Position numbers and translations under genes: made by a program. Positions 1 to 7,407 of a stretch of 13,192 nucleotides of DNA are shown here, in pieces; the stretch's first letter is position 1; each line of letters begins with the position of its first letter. The stretch is taken from contig JABWAY010000090.1 in assembly GCA_013360825.1 (NCBI GenBank), positions 1 through 13,192 on the forward strand, given 5' to 3'. The DNA is from Candidatus Brocadiia bacterium (GTDB lineage: Bacteria > Planctomycetota > MHYJ01 > WSZJ01). The notes beneath the pieces are model-generated. The model was not told the origin of the DNA, did no database searches, and saw nothing but the letters and a program-made list of their open reading frames with translations.

Positions 1-103
1 GGTTGGCGATGACCTCGTTGGCGTTCATGTTGGTGCTGGTGCCCGAGCCGGTCTGGAAGACGTCGATCGGGAACTGGCGGTCGTGCGCGCCCGAGGCGAC
101 CTC
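1..103 (-). pseudogene. fumC: Fragment of class II fumarate hydratase, cut at both sides
   Basis: Read on the minus strand from 103 down to 2, this encodes 34 residues that match the signature region of class II fumarases. It includes QTGSGTSTNMNANEVIAN, which holds the SGT and NMN active-site residues, preceded by the typical VASGAHDRQFPIDVF. The family interconverts fumarate and L-malate in the TCA cycle as a cytosolic homotetramer of about 460 residues. The similarity stops near 103-115. Beyond that the same frame gives a sequence unlike the family's conserved N-terminal side, and the + strand carries another gene instead. The 3' part of the fumarase would lie left of the window. Either the window edge is a chimeric join inside a GGC-repeat-like stretch, or a fumarase gene was broken here. 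The family assignment is firm; the cause of the break is inferred. Confidence 0.75.
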
Positions 104-104
104 G

Positions 105-842
105 GCGGCGGCGGCGCTGTTCGCGGCGCTTTCGCTGTGGGCGTGGCAGGGGAAGACGGAGGCGGTCCGGCGGGTGGGCGAGATGGAGCGCGAGATCGCG
201 CGTCTCGAGACGCGGACGCCGCCGGCGGCGGAGGACGACCTGCACGGACTGATGAACGGGCTGTGTCTCGCGCAGGTCGAGTCCTCGATTTCCGAGCTGG
301 TCGCCTGGGCCGATCTGCCGGAGCGCGCGGCGACGCCGCTGCGCGAGACGCTCCGCACGGCCTCCGACACGACGCGCGAGGTGCTCGCGCGATCCTCCCG
401 CGGGGAGATCGACTACGACCAGCTCCGGACGGTGGACACGCTCGCGGGACTGGACGATCACCTCCGCGCTTCGCTCCACGAAGACGACTTCCAGGTCGTC
501 GCCGCACGCCTGGGCCGGCGGTCCCGCAACGCCGCGGAGAGCGCGGCGCGGGCGCTGGTCCGCGATCTCCAGGCGCGCGCCGAACTCGACCAGGCGCAGG
601 CCACGCAGATCGAATCGCTGCTCGTGGACCGCACGGCATGGAGGCGCGACCTCCCGTTCCTGCCCGAGGTCGCCCGCGACGCGCTGGTCGCCCGCCATGT
701 CAGCGGAGACGGCGTCCTCCGCGCGGAATTCGCCGCGCTTCTCTCGTCCGAACAGCAGGTCCGCGTCACGGAGTTCATCGCCGGCGCCGAAACCGCGCGC
801 GCACGGTACTGGGAACAGCTTCGAACCTCTCACCGCCAGTAG
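105..842 (+). CDS. Membrane-anchored helical protein, 5'-truncated
   Basis: Unknown function. The open frame runs back to position 3, but its first 34 codons are antisense to the fumarase fragment and do not belong to it, so the true start is missing. What remains begins inside a hydrophobic stretch rich in Ala, Leu and Trp, probably the end of a membrane anchor. A coiled-coil-like charged helix follows, and then an almost wholly helical domain. Two LxxxQ turns stand in the C-terminal half (one before an ATQIESLL helix, one at LLSSEQQ). They recall Spy/LTXXQ-like periplasmic proteins and two other genes in this window, at 1830 and 12908. The stop TAG at 840-842 overlaps the ribosome binding site of the next gene, so the two are probably co-transcribed. 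Coding is clear; function is not. Confidence 0.65.
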   Translation, partial: AAAALFAALSLWAWQGKTEAVRRVGEMEREIARLETRTPPAAEDDLHGLMNGLCLAQVESSISELVAWADLPERAATPLRETLRTASDTTREVLARSSRGEIDYDQLRTVDTLAGLDDHLRASLHEDDFQVVAARLGRRSRNAAESAARALVRDLQARAELDQAQATQIESLLVDRTAWRRDLPFLPEVARDALVARHVSGDGVLRAEFAALLSSEQQVRVTEFIAGAETARARYWEQLRTSHRQ

Positions 843-853
843 GAGACCCTGCC

Positions 854-1339
854 ATGAAACATGCCCTCGGAGGCGCCGTCGCCGGAATCATGCTCACGCT
901 CGGCCTGCTCGCCATCGCGGAGGATCCGAAGCCGCAGCCCCCGGGCGCGGGGAACAAGCCGCCGGAGGAAGTCTGGCTCGAGGGGGAGGTGATCGACCTC
1001 ACCAGCTACCTCAAGGACGGCTCCAGCGGCAAGGACCACTGGAAAGTCGCCAGAGCCCACATCCGCAACGGCACCCCCGCGGCGCTCCTGACCTTCGACG
1101 GCCGCCTGTTCGTCATCACCCCCTACAACCGCGACGGATTCGCCCCTCTCCAGAACGCCGGCGAAGTCGTCCGCATCCGCGGCGTCGTCTACGAACGGGA
1201 CGGCGTGAAGTGTGTCGTGGCGAAGGAGTCGAAGAAGCTCCCGCCCGACTACAAGCCCGAAGGCGGGGACGGGGCCAGGCACGGCGGCGGGGATGGAGGG
1301 TCGGCGAAGGTCGCGCCGGTCGGCGGAGACAAGCGGTAA
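854..1339 (+). CDS. Secreted protein with probable OB-like beta domain
   Basis: A 161-residue protein of unknown function. The start ATG has AGGAG at 841-845, eight bases upstream, and overlaps nothing. Residues 1-22 form a Sec signal peptide (Lys near the start, Gly/Leu/Ile core, Ala-rich end). After a Pro-rich linker, residues 42-130 look like a small beta-barrel, with strands VWLEGEVIDL, PAALLTFDG, RLFVITPY and a final VVRIRGVVYERDGVKCVV. That pattern resembles an OB-fold or nucleic-acid/ligand-binding barrel, but this is pattern reading, not a family match. The C-terminal 30 residues are Gly/Lys-rich and probably disordered. It follows the upstream helical protein with an 11-base gap, so it likely shares its transcript and acts in the periplasm or outside the cell. 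Confidence 0.75.
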   Translation: MKHALGGAVAGIMLTLGLLAIAEDPKPQPPGAGNKPPEEVWLEGEVIDLTSYLKDGSSGKDHWKVARAHIRNGTPAALLTFDGRLFVITPYNRDGFAPLQNAGEVVRIRGVVYERDGVKCVVAKESKKLPPDYKPEGGDGARHGGGDGGSAKVAPVGGDKR

Positions 1340-1344
1340 AGAGG

Positions 1345-1350
1345 TAGAAT
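1345..1350 (+). promoter_or_regulatory. Possible -10 element TAGAAT
   Basis: TAGAAT lies six bases after the stop of the preceding gene and 39 bases before the ATG at 1390. No convincing -35 lies 16-18 bases upstream. Similar hexamers precede several other genes here (2860, 5194, 8179), which raises its credibility. Confidence 0.35.
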
Positions 1351-1375
1351 CCGGGGCGGGCCGCCGCCGCCCCGG
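1351..1375 (+). other. Strong hairpin in the leader of the 1390 gene
   Basis: CCGGGGCGG (1351-1359) and CCGCCCCGG (1367-1375) form a perfect 9-bp, all G-C stem around a 7-base loop. No T-tract follows, so it is not a standard intrinsic terminator. It lies between the putative -10 and the start codon, so it could be a structured 5' leader, or it could attenuate read-through from the upstream gene pair. Confidence 0.5.
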
Positions 1376-1389
1376 CACTCGAGAACCCC

Positions 1390-1833
1390 ATGACACGCAT
1401 CGCCACCCTGTCCCTGGCACTCTTCGCCGCCGCGCTCCTCACGGCTCCGCCGGCGCGTGCCGAGGACAAGGACAAGAAGAAGGAGGGGGAGCGCGAGAAG
1501 AAAGGGGCGAAGGAGCGGGAGGAAGAGGAGAAGAAGAAGAAAGCGGCGATGGAGGCCGCGAAACGGCGTGAAGAGGCGGAGGGGTGGCTGGACAAGGACT
1601 GCCCCTGGCCCGTGGCGCCGGACGTCGAGCGGATCCTGGCGTGGGCGAAGCGCAGGGCGGCCGAGGCGGCGGCCGGGAACACAGGGGCGCCGGAGGCCGC
1701 GCCCGGCGTCGCGGGATTCGCGGTGCCGCCGGACCGCTCCGAGGCGGAGGTCAGCCGGCATGTGCCGGCGGTCTTCGGCGAGGGGCAGGCGGACGCCGAT
1801 CTCTCCTGGCTCGACGAGAAGAGGGGCAAATGA
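1390..1833 (+). CDS. Secreted Lys/Glu-rich protein
   Basis: A 147-residue protein of unknown function. Residues 1-24 are a clear Sec signal peptide (MTRIATLSLALFAAALL, then PPARA) with a signal peptidase I-type ARA site. Residues 25-65 are almost entirely Lys, Glu, Arg and Ala, and are predicted to form one long charged helix or coiled coil. The coding DNA there is nearly pure purine. The remainder contains a short motif with Cys and two Trp (GWLDKDCPWPVAPDVERILAW) and an Ala/Gly-rich tail. The start has only a weak ribosome binding site, but the signal peptide supports it. Its TGA overlaps the next ATG (ATGA), so the two genes are translationally coupled and probably work together in the periplasm. 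Confidence 0.7.
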   Translation: MTRIATLSLALFAAALLTAPPARAEDKDKKKEGEREKKGAKEREEEEKKKKAAMEAAKRREEAEGWLDKDCPWPVAPDVERILAWAKRRAAEAAAGNTGAPEAAPGVAGFAVPPDRSEAEVSRHVPAVFGEGQADADLSWLDEKRGK

Positions 1834-2792
1834 GGCCCCTCCGCGCCCTGGCGCTGTCCGTGCTTCTCGCCACCGCCGCGACGGCAGGGGTGGAGACGAA
1901 CGCGGCGGCGGGGGGGAGCGTGGAGGAATTGCGGGCGGTGCTCGGGCTGGACCCCCAGCAGGCGGACCGCCTGAGGCAGCTCTTCTCGGATGCGGAGATG
2001 GATCTGGAGCGCCGCCGGGACCAGGCCCGCTCCCGGGGGACGGTGGTGCCGATCGACGACCTGGTCGTCTGGCAGTCCGCGCTCCGCGAACGCGTCCGTT
2101 CCTCGCTGGGGGCCGCGCAGCAGCCCGTCTTCGACGGGTGGATGGCCCGCAAGGCGTCGCTCGCACGCGAGTACGACCGGGCCCTGTTCGGGATTCCGAT
2201 GCCGACCGAGCTGAAACTGAGGCTTTCTCTCTCCCCGGAGACGACGGCGAAGATGATGACCGCGGCGGACGAGTCGCTGGCGAAGATCCGCGAGGCGATT
2301 TCGCAGCTCCGGGCGCAGGGCCGCCCGCTCGGGGAGATCGGGGAGGCCGTGAACGAACACCGCAAGGATGCGATCCGGAAGATGCTGGAAGCCGCGACCT
2401 CGACGGAGCAGCGGCGGATCCGTGACTGGCTCAAGACCTGGTTCAAGCCGGCGGCGGACAAACTCCCCGGCACGGAGCGCGACCGGCTGGACCGCGTGAT
2501 GAAGTCGCTCGACATCGCGGACGGAGCGACCGGCGGAAGGACGCAGGAACTGGTGGCGGGGATCCTCTGGCACATGACGGAAGCGGACTCGCTCAAGCGG
2601 AGCCTGGGGAAGGACCTGCTGATGGCGATCCTGCGCAGCAAGGCCGAGGTCGACGTCTGGATCTCGCTCCATGAGCACCGTGCCGTGATCGCGGTCCACC
2701 AGGCGCGCCTGAGGGAGCTGCGCGGCGATCTGCAGGATCAGATGCCGACGCGGCAGGTCGCGAAGCTGGTGGCGGAGGGCGTGCTGGAATAG
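1830..2792 (+). CDS. Secreted helical protein with LxxxQ repeats (Spy-like)
   Basis: A 320-residue protein of unknown function. The ATG overlaps the previous stop as ATGA, with GAGGGG at 1821-1826 as ribosome binding site. Residues 1-20 form a Sec signal peptide ending in ATAAT-AG. The mature protein is almost all amphipathic helix. Near residue 38 is LGLDPQQADRLRQLF and near residue 130 LRLSLSPETTAKMM. These turn-plus-helix units resemble the LTXXQ motif of Spy/CpxP periplasmic chaperones. Similar units occur in the genes at 105 and 12908, which suggests a shared fold or paralogy. It is much longer than Spy (about 160 residues), so the name is structural only. It is probably periplasmic, and its partner is likely the coupled upstream Lys/Glu-rich protein. 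Confidence 0.75.
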   Translation: MRPLRALALSVLLATAATAGVETNAAAGGSVEELRAVLGLDPQQADRLRQLFSDAEMDLERRRDQARSRGTVVPIDDLVVWQSALRERVRSSLGAAQQPVFDGWMARKASLAREYDRALFGIPMPTELKLRLSLSPETTAKMMTAADESLAKIREAISQLRAQGRPLGEIGEAVNEHRKDAIRKMLEAATSTEQRRIRDWLKTWFKPAADKLPGTERDRLDRVMKSLDIADGATGGRTQELVAGILWHMTEADSLKRSLGKDLLMAILRSKAEVDVWISLHEHRAVIAVHQARLRELRGDLQDQMPTRQVAKLVAEGVLE

Positions 2793-2853
2793 CGGCGGGC
2801 TCCCGCGCGGCCGACGGGCGCGCCGGGGTTCCTGCTGGCCTCGCGCCCCCGAT

Positions 2854-2873
2854 CTCCCGTAGAATTGCGGGAG
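2854..2873 (+). promoter_or_regulatory. -10-like TAGAAT framed by an inverted repeat next to the ATG
   Basis: TAGAAT (2860-2865) is the only promoter-like hexamer before the phosphatase gene, and it ends nine bases before the ATG. A start about seven bases after the -10 would give a leaderless or nearly leaderless mRNA. Perfect 6-bp arms CTCCCG (2854-2859) and CGGGAG (2868-2873) flank the hexamer, which suggests an operator covering the -10. No good -35 is visible. Confidence 0.4.
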
Positions 2874-2874
2874 C

Positions 2875-5148
2875 ATGGAACCCAACCCCGCCAAGGACTT
2901 CGGCGTCACCCACGGCCTCGACTTCGCGCGCTGGGTGACGGAGATCACGAGCCTGCTGCGGCGCAGCGACGTGACCGACCCGAACGTCCAGGTGGCGTTC
3001 CTGGAAACGGCGAAGGCCCTCGAGCGGATCCGGCGGTACAAGCGGGACATGACGCTGGGGACGTTCCGCGAGTACCTGCTGGTGAACGAGGAGGTGATCA
3101 CCCAGTACCCGGTCGCCGACATCGTCGCGCGCCCGATGGTGCAGCTGCTGGGAGAAGCGGGGCTGGTCTCGGTGGGCATCGACCACCGGATCGACATCGC
3201 GAACGTCGAGATGCTCTGCCGCATCCTGGCGCACCCCTCCGAACCCCGGCCGGACACGTCGCGCATGCGGTATGTCCAGCTCAACCCGGTCAAGTACATC
3301 GTGGTCTTCGCGCCGGGGGCCGACAAGCCGGGCGGGGGACTTCCCGACGTCGGGATGCCGACGCCGCTGGACGGGGCGAGCGTGGACCCGGCGAACGCGA
3401 TCTTCCGCGAGGAGGCCGACGTCGTCGGGGCTCTCGACGACGCCTTCGCGGGCTGGAGCGAGGAAGACGATCCTCTGAAGGCCGCAAGCCGCGACATGGC
3501 CCGCAAGATGGAACAGGTCATGCCTTCGCTCGAAAAGCTCGCCGACCTGGACAAGCTGGCGCCGACCGAATTCCTCCGGAACTACTTCGAGAAGAACTTC
3601 TCCGAGCTGACGAAGGGCAAGCCCGTCGAGGACTACCTGACCGCCCTCGGACATGTCCTGAGGGCGACCTCGCCCGAGATCCAGCAGAAGATCTTCTCGA
3701 CCGCGTTCCCGAAGGGAGACCGCGCCGAGAGCGTGGAGGCGCTGCGGAGCACGAGCGCGGAGTTCCGGGCGAATTTCCTGCTGGAGCGCATGGGGGACGC
3801 GGCGGGGGTGAAGGAGCTCCGGGAGCTGGCGACCCTCGTGGTGGCGCCGGGTGCGGAGGTGCAGATGGTCGAGCATGTCGCGAAGCGGCTGCTCGCCTCG
3901 GACCTCAAGCCGGAGGACCGCGCGAATCTCCAGCGGATGCTGGGCGTCTTCGGATTCGACCCCTCCAAAGCGGTCCGCCGCAAGGTGGTGCTGTACATCG
4001 GGAAACCCGGGGCGGACTACGAGACGGCGAACCGCGTCCTGACCCGGCGCGGCTACGGCGTCATCCTCTGGGACGAGCTGGCCGGGGCGGGCGCCGAGGA
4101 GGTGGAGCCGGATGTCGCCATCCTGGACATGCCCGAGGCGGGCGAGGCGGGCCTCGCGCAGATGCGGAAGATCGCGACCGGGAGCCGGAAGGCGCTTCTT
4201 CTCGTCTTCGCCTCCCCTGAGGAAGACGCCGGGCCCTACCTCGACATGGGAACCGGGAGGGTGACGCTTCTCCGAAAGCCGGTTCCGGCGGATGTGATCG
4301 CGTCGTACCTGGAGGAGAAGAAGTCGGTGACGCGCGGGTCCGTGGTTCCTGGCGCGGTGCCGCGGGACAACACGAGTCGCCTGATGAAGGCGGACCTGGA
4401 GCGGGCGCGGGAGATCCAGGAGCGCCTGATTCCGCGTGAGGTGCCGCAGGTGCAGGGGGGCGACATCGCGTTCCTCTACCGTCCGTGCAACGAGGTGGGA
4501 GGCGACTACCTCGACCTGTTCTGGATTGCGCCCGGGAAGCTCGGCTTCGTGATCGCGGACGTGTCCGGCAAGGGGGTCGCGGCGGCCATGGTCATGGTGA
4601 TGGTCCGGAGCGTTTTCCGGTCCGTGGCCGCGGGATCCACGTCGCCGCGCGAGACGCTGATCCAGGTCAACCGGATGCTGGCGCGGGACGTGAAGAAGGG
4701 GATTTTTGTCTCTGCCCTCTACGGCCTGTACGACCTGGACGCGCAGCGCGTCACCGTGGCGAACGGCGGGCACAATCCGCCGGTGATCTGGCGGGAGGCG
4801 ACCCAGACGGCGGAGTACATGGCGATCGGCGGCATGGCCCTCGGCCTGACGGAGAGGCAGGCCTTCGACAACTCCATCCACGAGGTGCTCGTGGACCTCG
4901 GGGCCGGGGACAAGCTTCTCTACTACACGGACGGCGCGACCGAGGCGTTCGACGCCGGCGGCGACCTGTACGGCGAGGAACGGCTGCAGGTGGCGATGAA
5001 GAAGCACGGGCCGTCGCGGGCGCAGCCGCTCCTGGAGGCGGTGATGGCGGACATCGATGCGTTCGTGGGGAAGGCGCCGCGAAGCGACGACACCACGATG
5101 CTCGTGGTCGGCCGCCCGGCCGCCGCGCTGGTCGACGTCCTCGGGTAG
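2875..5148 (+). CDS. PP2C/RsbU-type serine phosphatase with degenerate receiver domain
   Basis: A 757-residue signalling protein with three parts. Residues 1-365 are a helical, apparently uncharacterised N-terminal region. Residues 367-482 look like a response-regulator receiver: the phospho-acceptor Asp418, Ser447 and Lys468-Pro469 are present, but the acidic pair after strand 1 is replaced by Gly376-Lys377. After a coiled linker (about 503-520, ERAREIQERLIP), residues 521-750 are a SpoIIE/RsbU PP2C domain with all metal-binding acids visible: VGGD544, AD562VSGKG, TD686G and D738-D739. Such phosphatases dephosphorylate Ser/Thr of anti-sigma antagonists or other partners in partner-switching pathways. 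No anti-sigma kinase or antagonist gene is next to it. Without the acidic pair the receiver probably cannot bind Mg2+ normally, so it may sense something other than phosphorylation. The start is fixed by the adjacent -10-like motif; GGGAG sits one base from the ATG, too close for a normal ribosome binding site. Confidence 0.9.
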   Translation: MEPNPAKDFGVTHGLDFARWVTEITSLLRRSDVTDPNVQVAFLETAKALERIRRYKRDMTLGTFREYLLVNEEVITQYPVADIVARPMVQLLGEAGLVSVGIDHRIDIANVEMLCRILAHPSEPRPDTSRMRYVQLNPVKYIVVFAPGADKPGGGLPDVGMPTPLDGASVDPANAIFREEADVVGALDDAFAGWSEEDDPLKAASRDMARKMEQVMPSLEKLADLDKLAPTEFLRNYFEKNFSELTKGKPVEDYLTALGHVLRATSPEIQQKIFSTAFPKGDRAESVEALRSTSAEFRANFLLERMGDAAGVKELRELATLVVAPGAEVQMVEHVAKRLLASDLKPEDRANLQRMLGVFGFDPSKAVRRKVVLYIGKPGADYETANRVLTRRGYGVILWDELAGAGAEEVEPDVAILDMPEAGEAGLAQMRKIATGSRKALLLVFASPEEDAGPYLDMGTGRVTLLRKPVPADVIASYLEEKKSVTRGSVVPGAVPRDNTSRLMKADLERAREIQERLIPREVPQVQGGDIAFLYRPCNEVGGDYLDLFWIAPGKLGFVIADVSGKGVAAAMVMVMVRSVFRSVAAGSTSPRETLIQVNRMLARDVKKGIFVSALYGLYDLDAQRVTVANGGHNPPVIWREATQTAEYMAIGGMALGLTERQAFDNSIHEVLVDLGAGDKLLYYTDGATEAFDAGGDLYGEERLQVAMKKHGPSRAQPLLEAVMADIDAFVGKAPRSDDTTMLVVGRPAAALVDVLG

Positions 5149-5152
5149 CGGG

Positions 5153-5172
5153 CGGGGGCGACCCCGTTTCTT
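5153..5172 (+). terminator. Short intrinsic terminator after the phosphatase gene
   Basis: CGGGG (5153-5157), loop GCGA (a GNRA tetraloop) and CCCCG (5162-5166) are followed at once by TTTCTT (5167-5172). The stem is only 5 bp, but it is all G-C and starts four bases after the stop codon. The T-run overlaps the -35 of the next gene. Confidence 0.5.
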
Positions 5173-5199
5173 GCCCGCGTCCGCACCCCGGAGTACATT
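5171..5199 (+). promoter_or_regulatory. Promoter of the beta-oxidation fusion gene
   Basis: TTGCCC (5171-5176) and TACATT (5194-5199) are separated by 17 bases, the classic sigma-70 spacing. Transcription would start about 25 bases before the ATG at 5232, leaving room for the AGGAG at 5220-5224. This is the best complete promoter in the window. Confidence 0.55.
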
Positions 5200-5231
5200 C
5201 GCGCCCCTTCCAACAACCCAGGAGCCGCTCC

Positions 5232-7238
5232 ATGCCCCCGTTCCAGCCCCGCAAGATCGGCGTCGTCGGATCCGGCCAGATCGGGCCCGACATCGCGCTC
5301 TTCTTTTCGAAGGTCTTCCACGAGCGGAAGGTCCCGGTGGTGGTGATCGACGTCCGGCAGGAGGCGCTGGACGGCGGGCGGGAGAAGATGGCGAAGAAGC
5401 TGCAGAAGGGGGTCGAGTCCGGGGCCTTCAAGCAGGATGAGGTCGGTTCGATGCTGGCGAACACGACCTGGACGACGGACTACGGCGCGCTGAAGGGTGC
5501 GGACTTCGTGGTCGAGGCCGCGACGGAAGATCTCCGGATCAAGCAGCGGATCTTCGAGGCGGTGGAGAAGGTGGTCGGGGCCGACGCGGTGATGGCCTCG
5601 AATTCCAGCCACCTGGAGCCCGAGGTGATTTTTGAGAAGGTCGCGAACAGGGCGCGGACGATGGTGATCCACTATTTCTTCCCCGCGGAGCGCAACCTGA
5701 TGGTGGAGGTGGTGCCGGGGAAGGAGACGGACGGGGGGATTGCGGACGGCGTGATGAGGTTCTACGAGGCGATCGGGAAGGTGCCGATCCGCGTGGGGAG
5801 CCGGTACGGGTATGCGATCGACCCGGTGTTCGAGGGGATGTTTCTCTGTGCGGCGCGTCTGGTCGAGAGCGGGGCGGGGACGGTCAAGCAGGTGGACGGG
5901 ATTGCGAAGGCTGTGCTCGGGCTCGGGATCGGGCCGTTCACGGCGATGAACCTGACGGGGGGCAACCCGCTGACGGCGGTGGGGCTGAAGAACTACGCGA
6001 CGAAGATCATGCCGTGGTTCGGCACGCCGAAGATCCTGGCGGATGCGGTCGCGGCGGGGACGCCGTGGGAGACGGCGGGGCGCGGGGAGACGGTCACCTG
6101 GACCGACGAGCAGTTCCGTTCGATCGGGAATTCGCTGCGCGGGTGCTACTTCGGGCTCGTCACCGAGATCCTCGACAGCGGCATTTCGAACGTCGCCGAC
6201 CTGGAACTCGGGATCGAGACGGCGCTGGTGATGAACGCCCCGTTCTCCATGATGAACGCCGCCGGCGTACCCGCGGCGCTGGAATCCGTCCAGGCCTACG
6301 CGGCGATCCAGCCGGGATTCAAGGTCCCGGGGGTTCTCCAGCGGCAGGCGGCTTCCGGAAAACCCTGGGAGATCCCCGTCGTCCTCCGCAAGGACACCGC
6401 GGGGGTCGCCGTCCTGACGATCCGCCGGCCGAAGGTTCTCAACGCGCTGAGCAGCGAGGTGATGAGGCAGCTCACGGCGCACATCGAGGCCGTGCGCGCG
6501 GACGCCGGGGTGAAGGGGATCGTGCTGACGGGATTCGGGTCGAAGGCGTTCGTCTCGGGGGCGGACATCAACGAGCTGGCCGCGCTGAAGACGCCGCAGT
6601 CGGCGACGGCGCACGCGCTCTCCTGGCAGGCGGTGGCGGACATGATCGAGGCGTTCCCGAAGCCGGTGGTCTGCGCGTACAACGGATTCGCTTTCGGCGG
6701 CGGGAACGAACTGGCGATGAGCTGCCACGCCCGCGTGGCCCGCGCCGGGCTCCCCGTCCTGTTCGCGCAGCCCGAGCCGAACCTCGGGATCATCCCGGGG
6801 ATGGGGGGGACGCAGCGCCTCCCGCGCCTGATCGGGATCGCCGCGGCCTGGCCCCTCCTCCGCACCGGCGCCCCGGCGTCGGCCGCGAAGGCCCGTGAGT
6901 GGGGGCTGATCCTCGAGGAGTGCGAGGACCCGGTCGCCCGCGCGGTCGAGATCGTCGGCGAGGCGGCCGCGGGAACGCGGACGCTGGCGAAGATCCGGCG
7001 GGAGCCGATGGAGGTGCCTCCCGACCTGCCCGAGATCGACCTCAGGCATCTGTCGCGGAAGACCGACGAGATGGTCCGCCGGGCGATTCTCGAGGGCGCG
7101 GCGATGCGTCTCGAGGACGGACTCCGGCACGAGGCGCGGCTCTTCGGCGACTGCCTGAAGACCGAGGACATGGCGATCGGGATGGACAACTTCCTGAAGA
7201 ACGGCCCGAAGGCGAAGGCGGTGTTCGTGCACCGTTGA
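5232..7238 (+). CDS. 3-hydroxyacyl-CoA dehydrogenase / enoyl-CoA hydratase fusion
   Basis: A 668-residue two-enzyme protein. Enoyl-CoA hydratase adds water to trans-2-enoyl-CoA, and the dehydrogenase then oxidises 3-hydroxyacyl-CoA with NAD+. These are the middle steps of beta-oxidation or, reversed, of butyrate/crotonyl-CoA routes. The dehydrogenase comes first: Rossmann motif G13-S-G15-Q-I-G18, SNSS at 123-126, catalytic His147 and Glu159. The Asn that normally follows His by 50 residues is Asp197 here (GYAID). The hydratase occupies about 380-668, with oxyanion motifs SGAD and FGGG and both catalytic acids (Glu493 in GGGNE, Glu515 in QPEP). FadB/FadJ have the opposite order; hydratase-last fusions are known from archaea, such as the Metallosphaera hydroxybutyrate-cycle protein. 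No thiolase or acyl-CoA dehydrogenase gene is adjacent. The start is set by AGGAG seven bases upstream. Confidence 0.92.
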   Translation: MPPFQPRKIGVVGSGQIGPDIALFFSKVFHERKVPVVVIDVRQEALDGGREKMAKKLQKGVESGAFKQDEVGSMLANTTWTTDYGALKGADFVVEAATEDLRIKQRIFEAVEKVVGADAVMASNSSHLEPEVIFEKVANRARTMVIHYFFPAERNLMVEVVPGKETDGGIADGVMRFYEAIGKVPIRVGSRYGYAIDPVFEGMFLCAARLVESGAGTVKQVDGIAKAVLGLGIGPFTAMNLTGGNPLTAVGLKNYATKIMPWFGTPKILADAVAAGTPWETAGRGETVTWTDEQFRSIGNSLRGCYFGLVTEILDSGISNVADLELGIETALVMNAPFSMMNAAGVPAALESVQAYAAIQPGFKVPGVLQRQAASGKPWEIPVVLRKDTAGVAVLTIRRPKVLNALSSEVMRQLTAHIEAVRADAGVKGIVLTGFGSKAFVSGADINELAALKTPQSATAHALSWQAVADMIEAFPKPVVCAYNGFAFGGGNELAMSCHARVARAGLPVLFAQPEPNLGIIPGMGGTQRLPRLIGIAAAWPLLRTGAPASAAKAREWGLILEECEDPVARAVEIVGEAAAGTRTLAKIRREPMEVPPDLPEIDLRHLSRKTDEMVRRAILEGAAMRLEDGLRHEARLFGDCLKTEDMAIGMDNFLKNGPKAKAVFVHR

Positions 7239-7264
7239 GGAATTCGGAGGACCCCCTGAATTCC
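7239..7264 (+). terminator. Hairpin just after the fusion gene
   Basis: GGAATTC (7239-7245) and GAATTCC (7258-7264) form a 7-bp stem around a 12-base loop, starting right after the TGA. Only a weak CTTCC follows, so termination may be inefficient. It may instead mark the end of the message or protect it. Confidence 0.35.
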
Positions 7265-7407
7265 CTTCCGCCGGGCGACGAAGGAGAGACAGGCGGAGAG
7301 TGAGGGGAGATTTCCGGTGCGCTCCCCGGCGTTCCCGCCGCCGCGCGGACGGGTGCGCAGCGCCCGGCGCGGGCTGGAGGGACGGCACCGGGCAGAGGGG
7401 GGCGCCC

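Noticed and set aside
3..104. N-terminal 34 codons of the open frame ending at 842
   Set aside because: They are the antisense of a clear fumarase signature, so they are not part of that gene.
1116..3554. 812-codon minus-strand open frame
   Set aside because: It crosses three supported + strand genes and is low-complexity Ser/Arg-rich.
7300..7407. Upstream GTG start for the SIMPL protein
   Set aside because: The extension is Arg-rich and would place 36 odd residues before the membrane anchor; TTG 7408 has a ribosome binding site and leads directly into the anchor.
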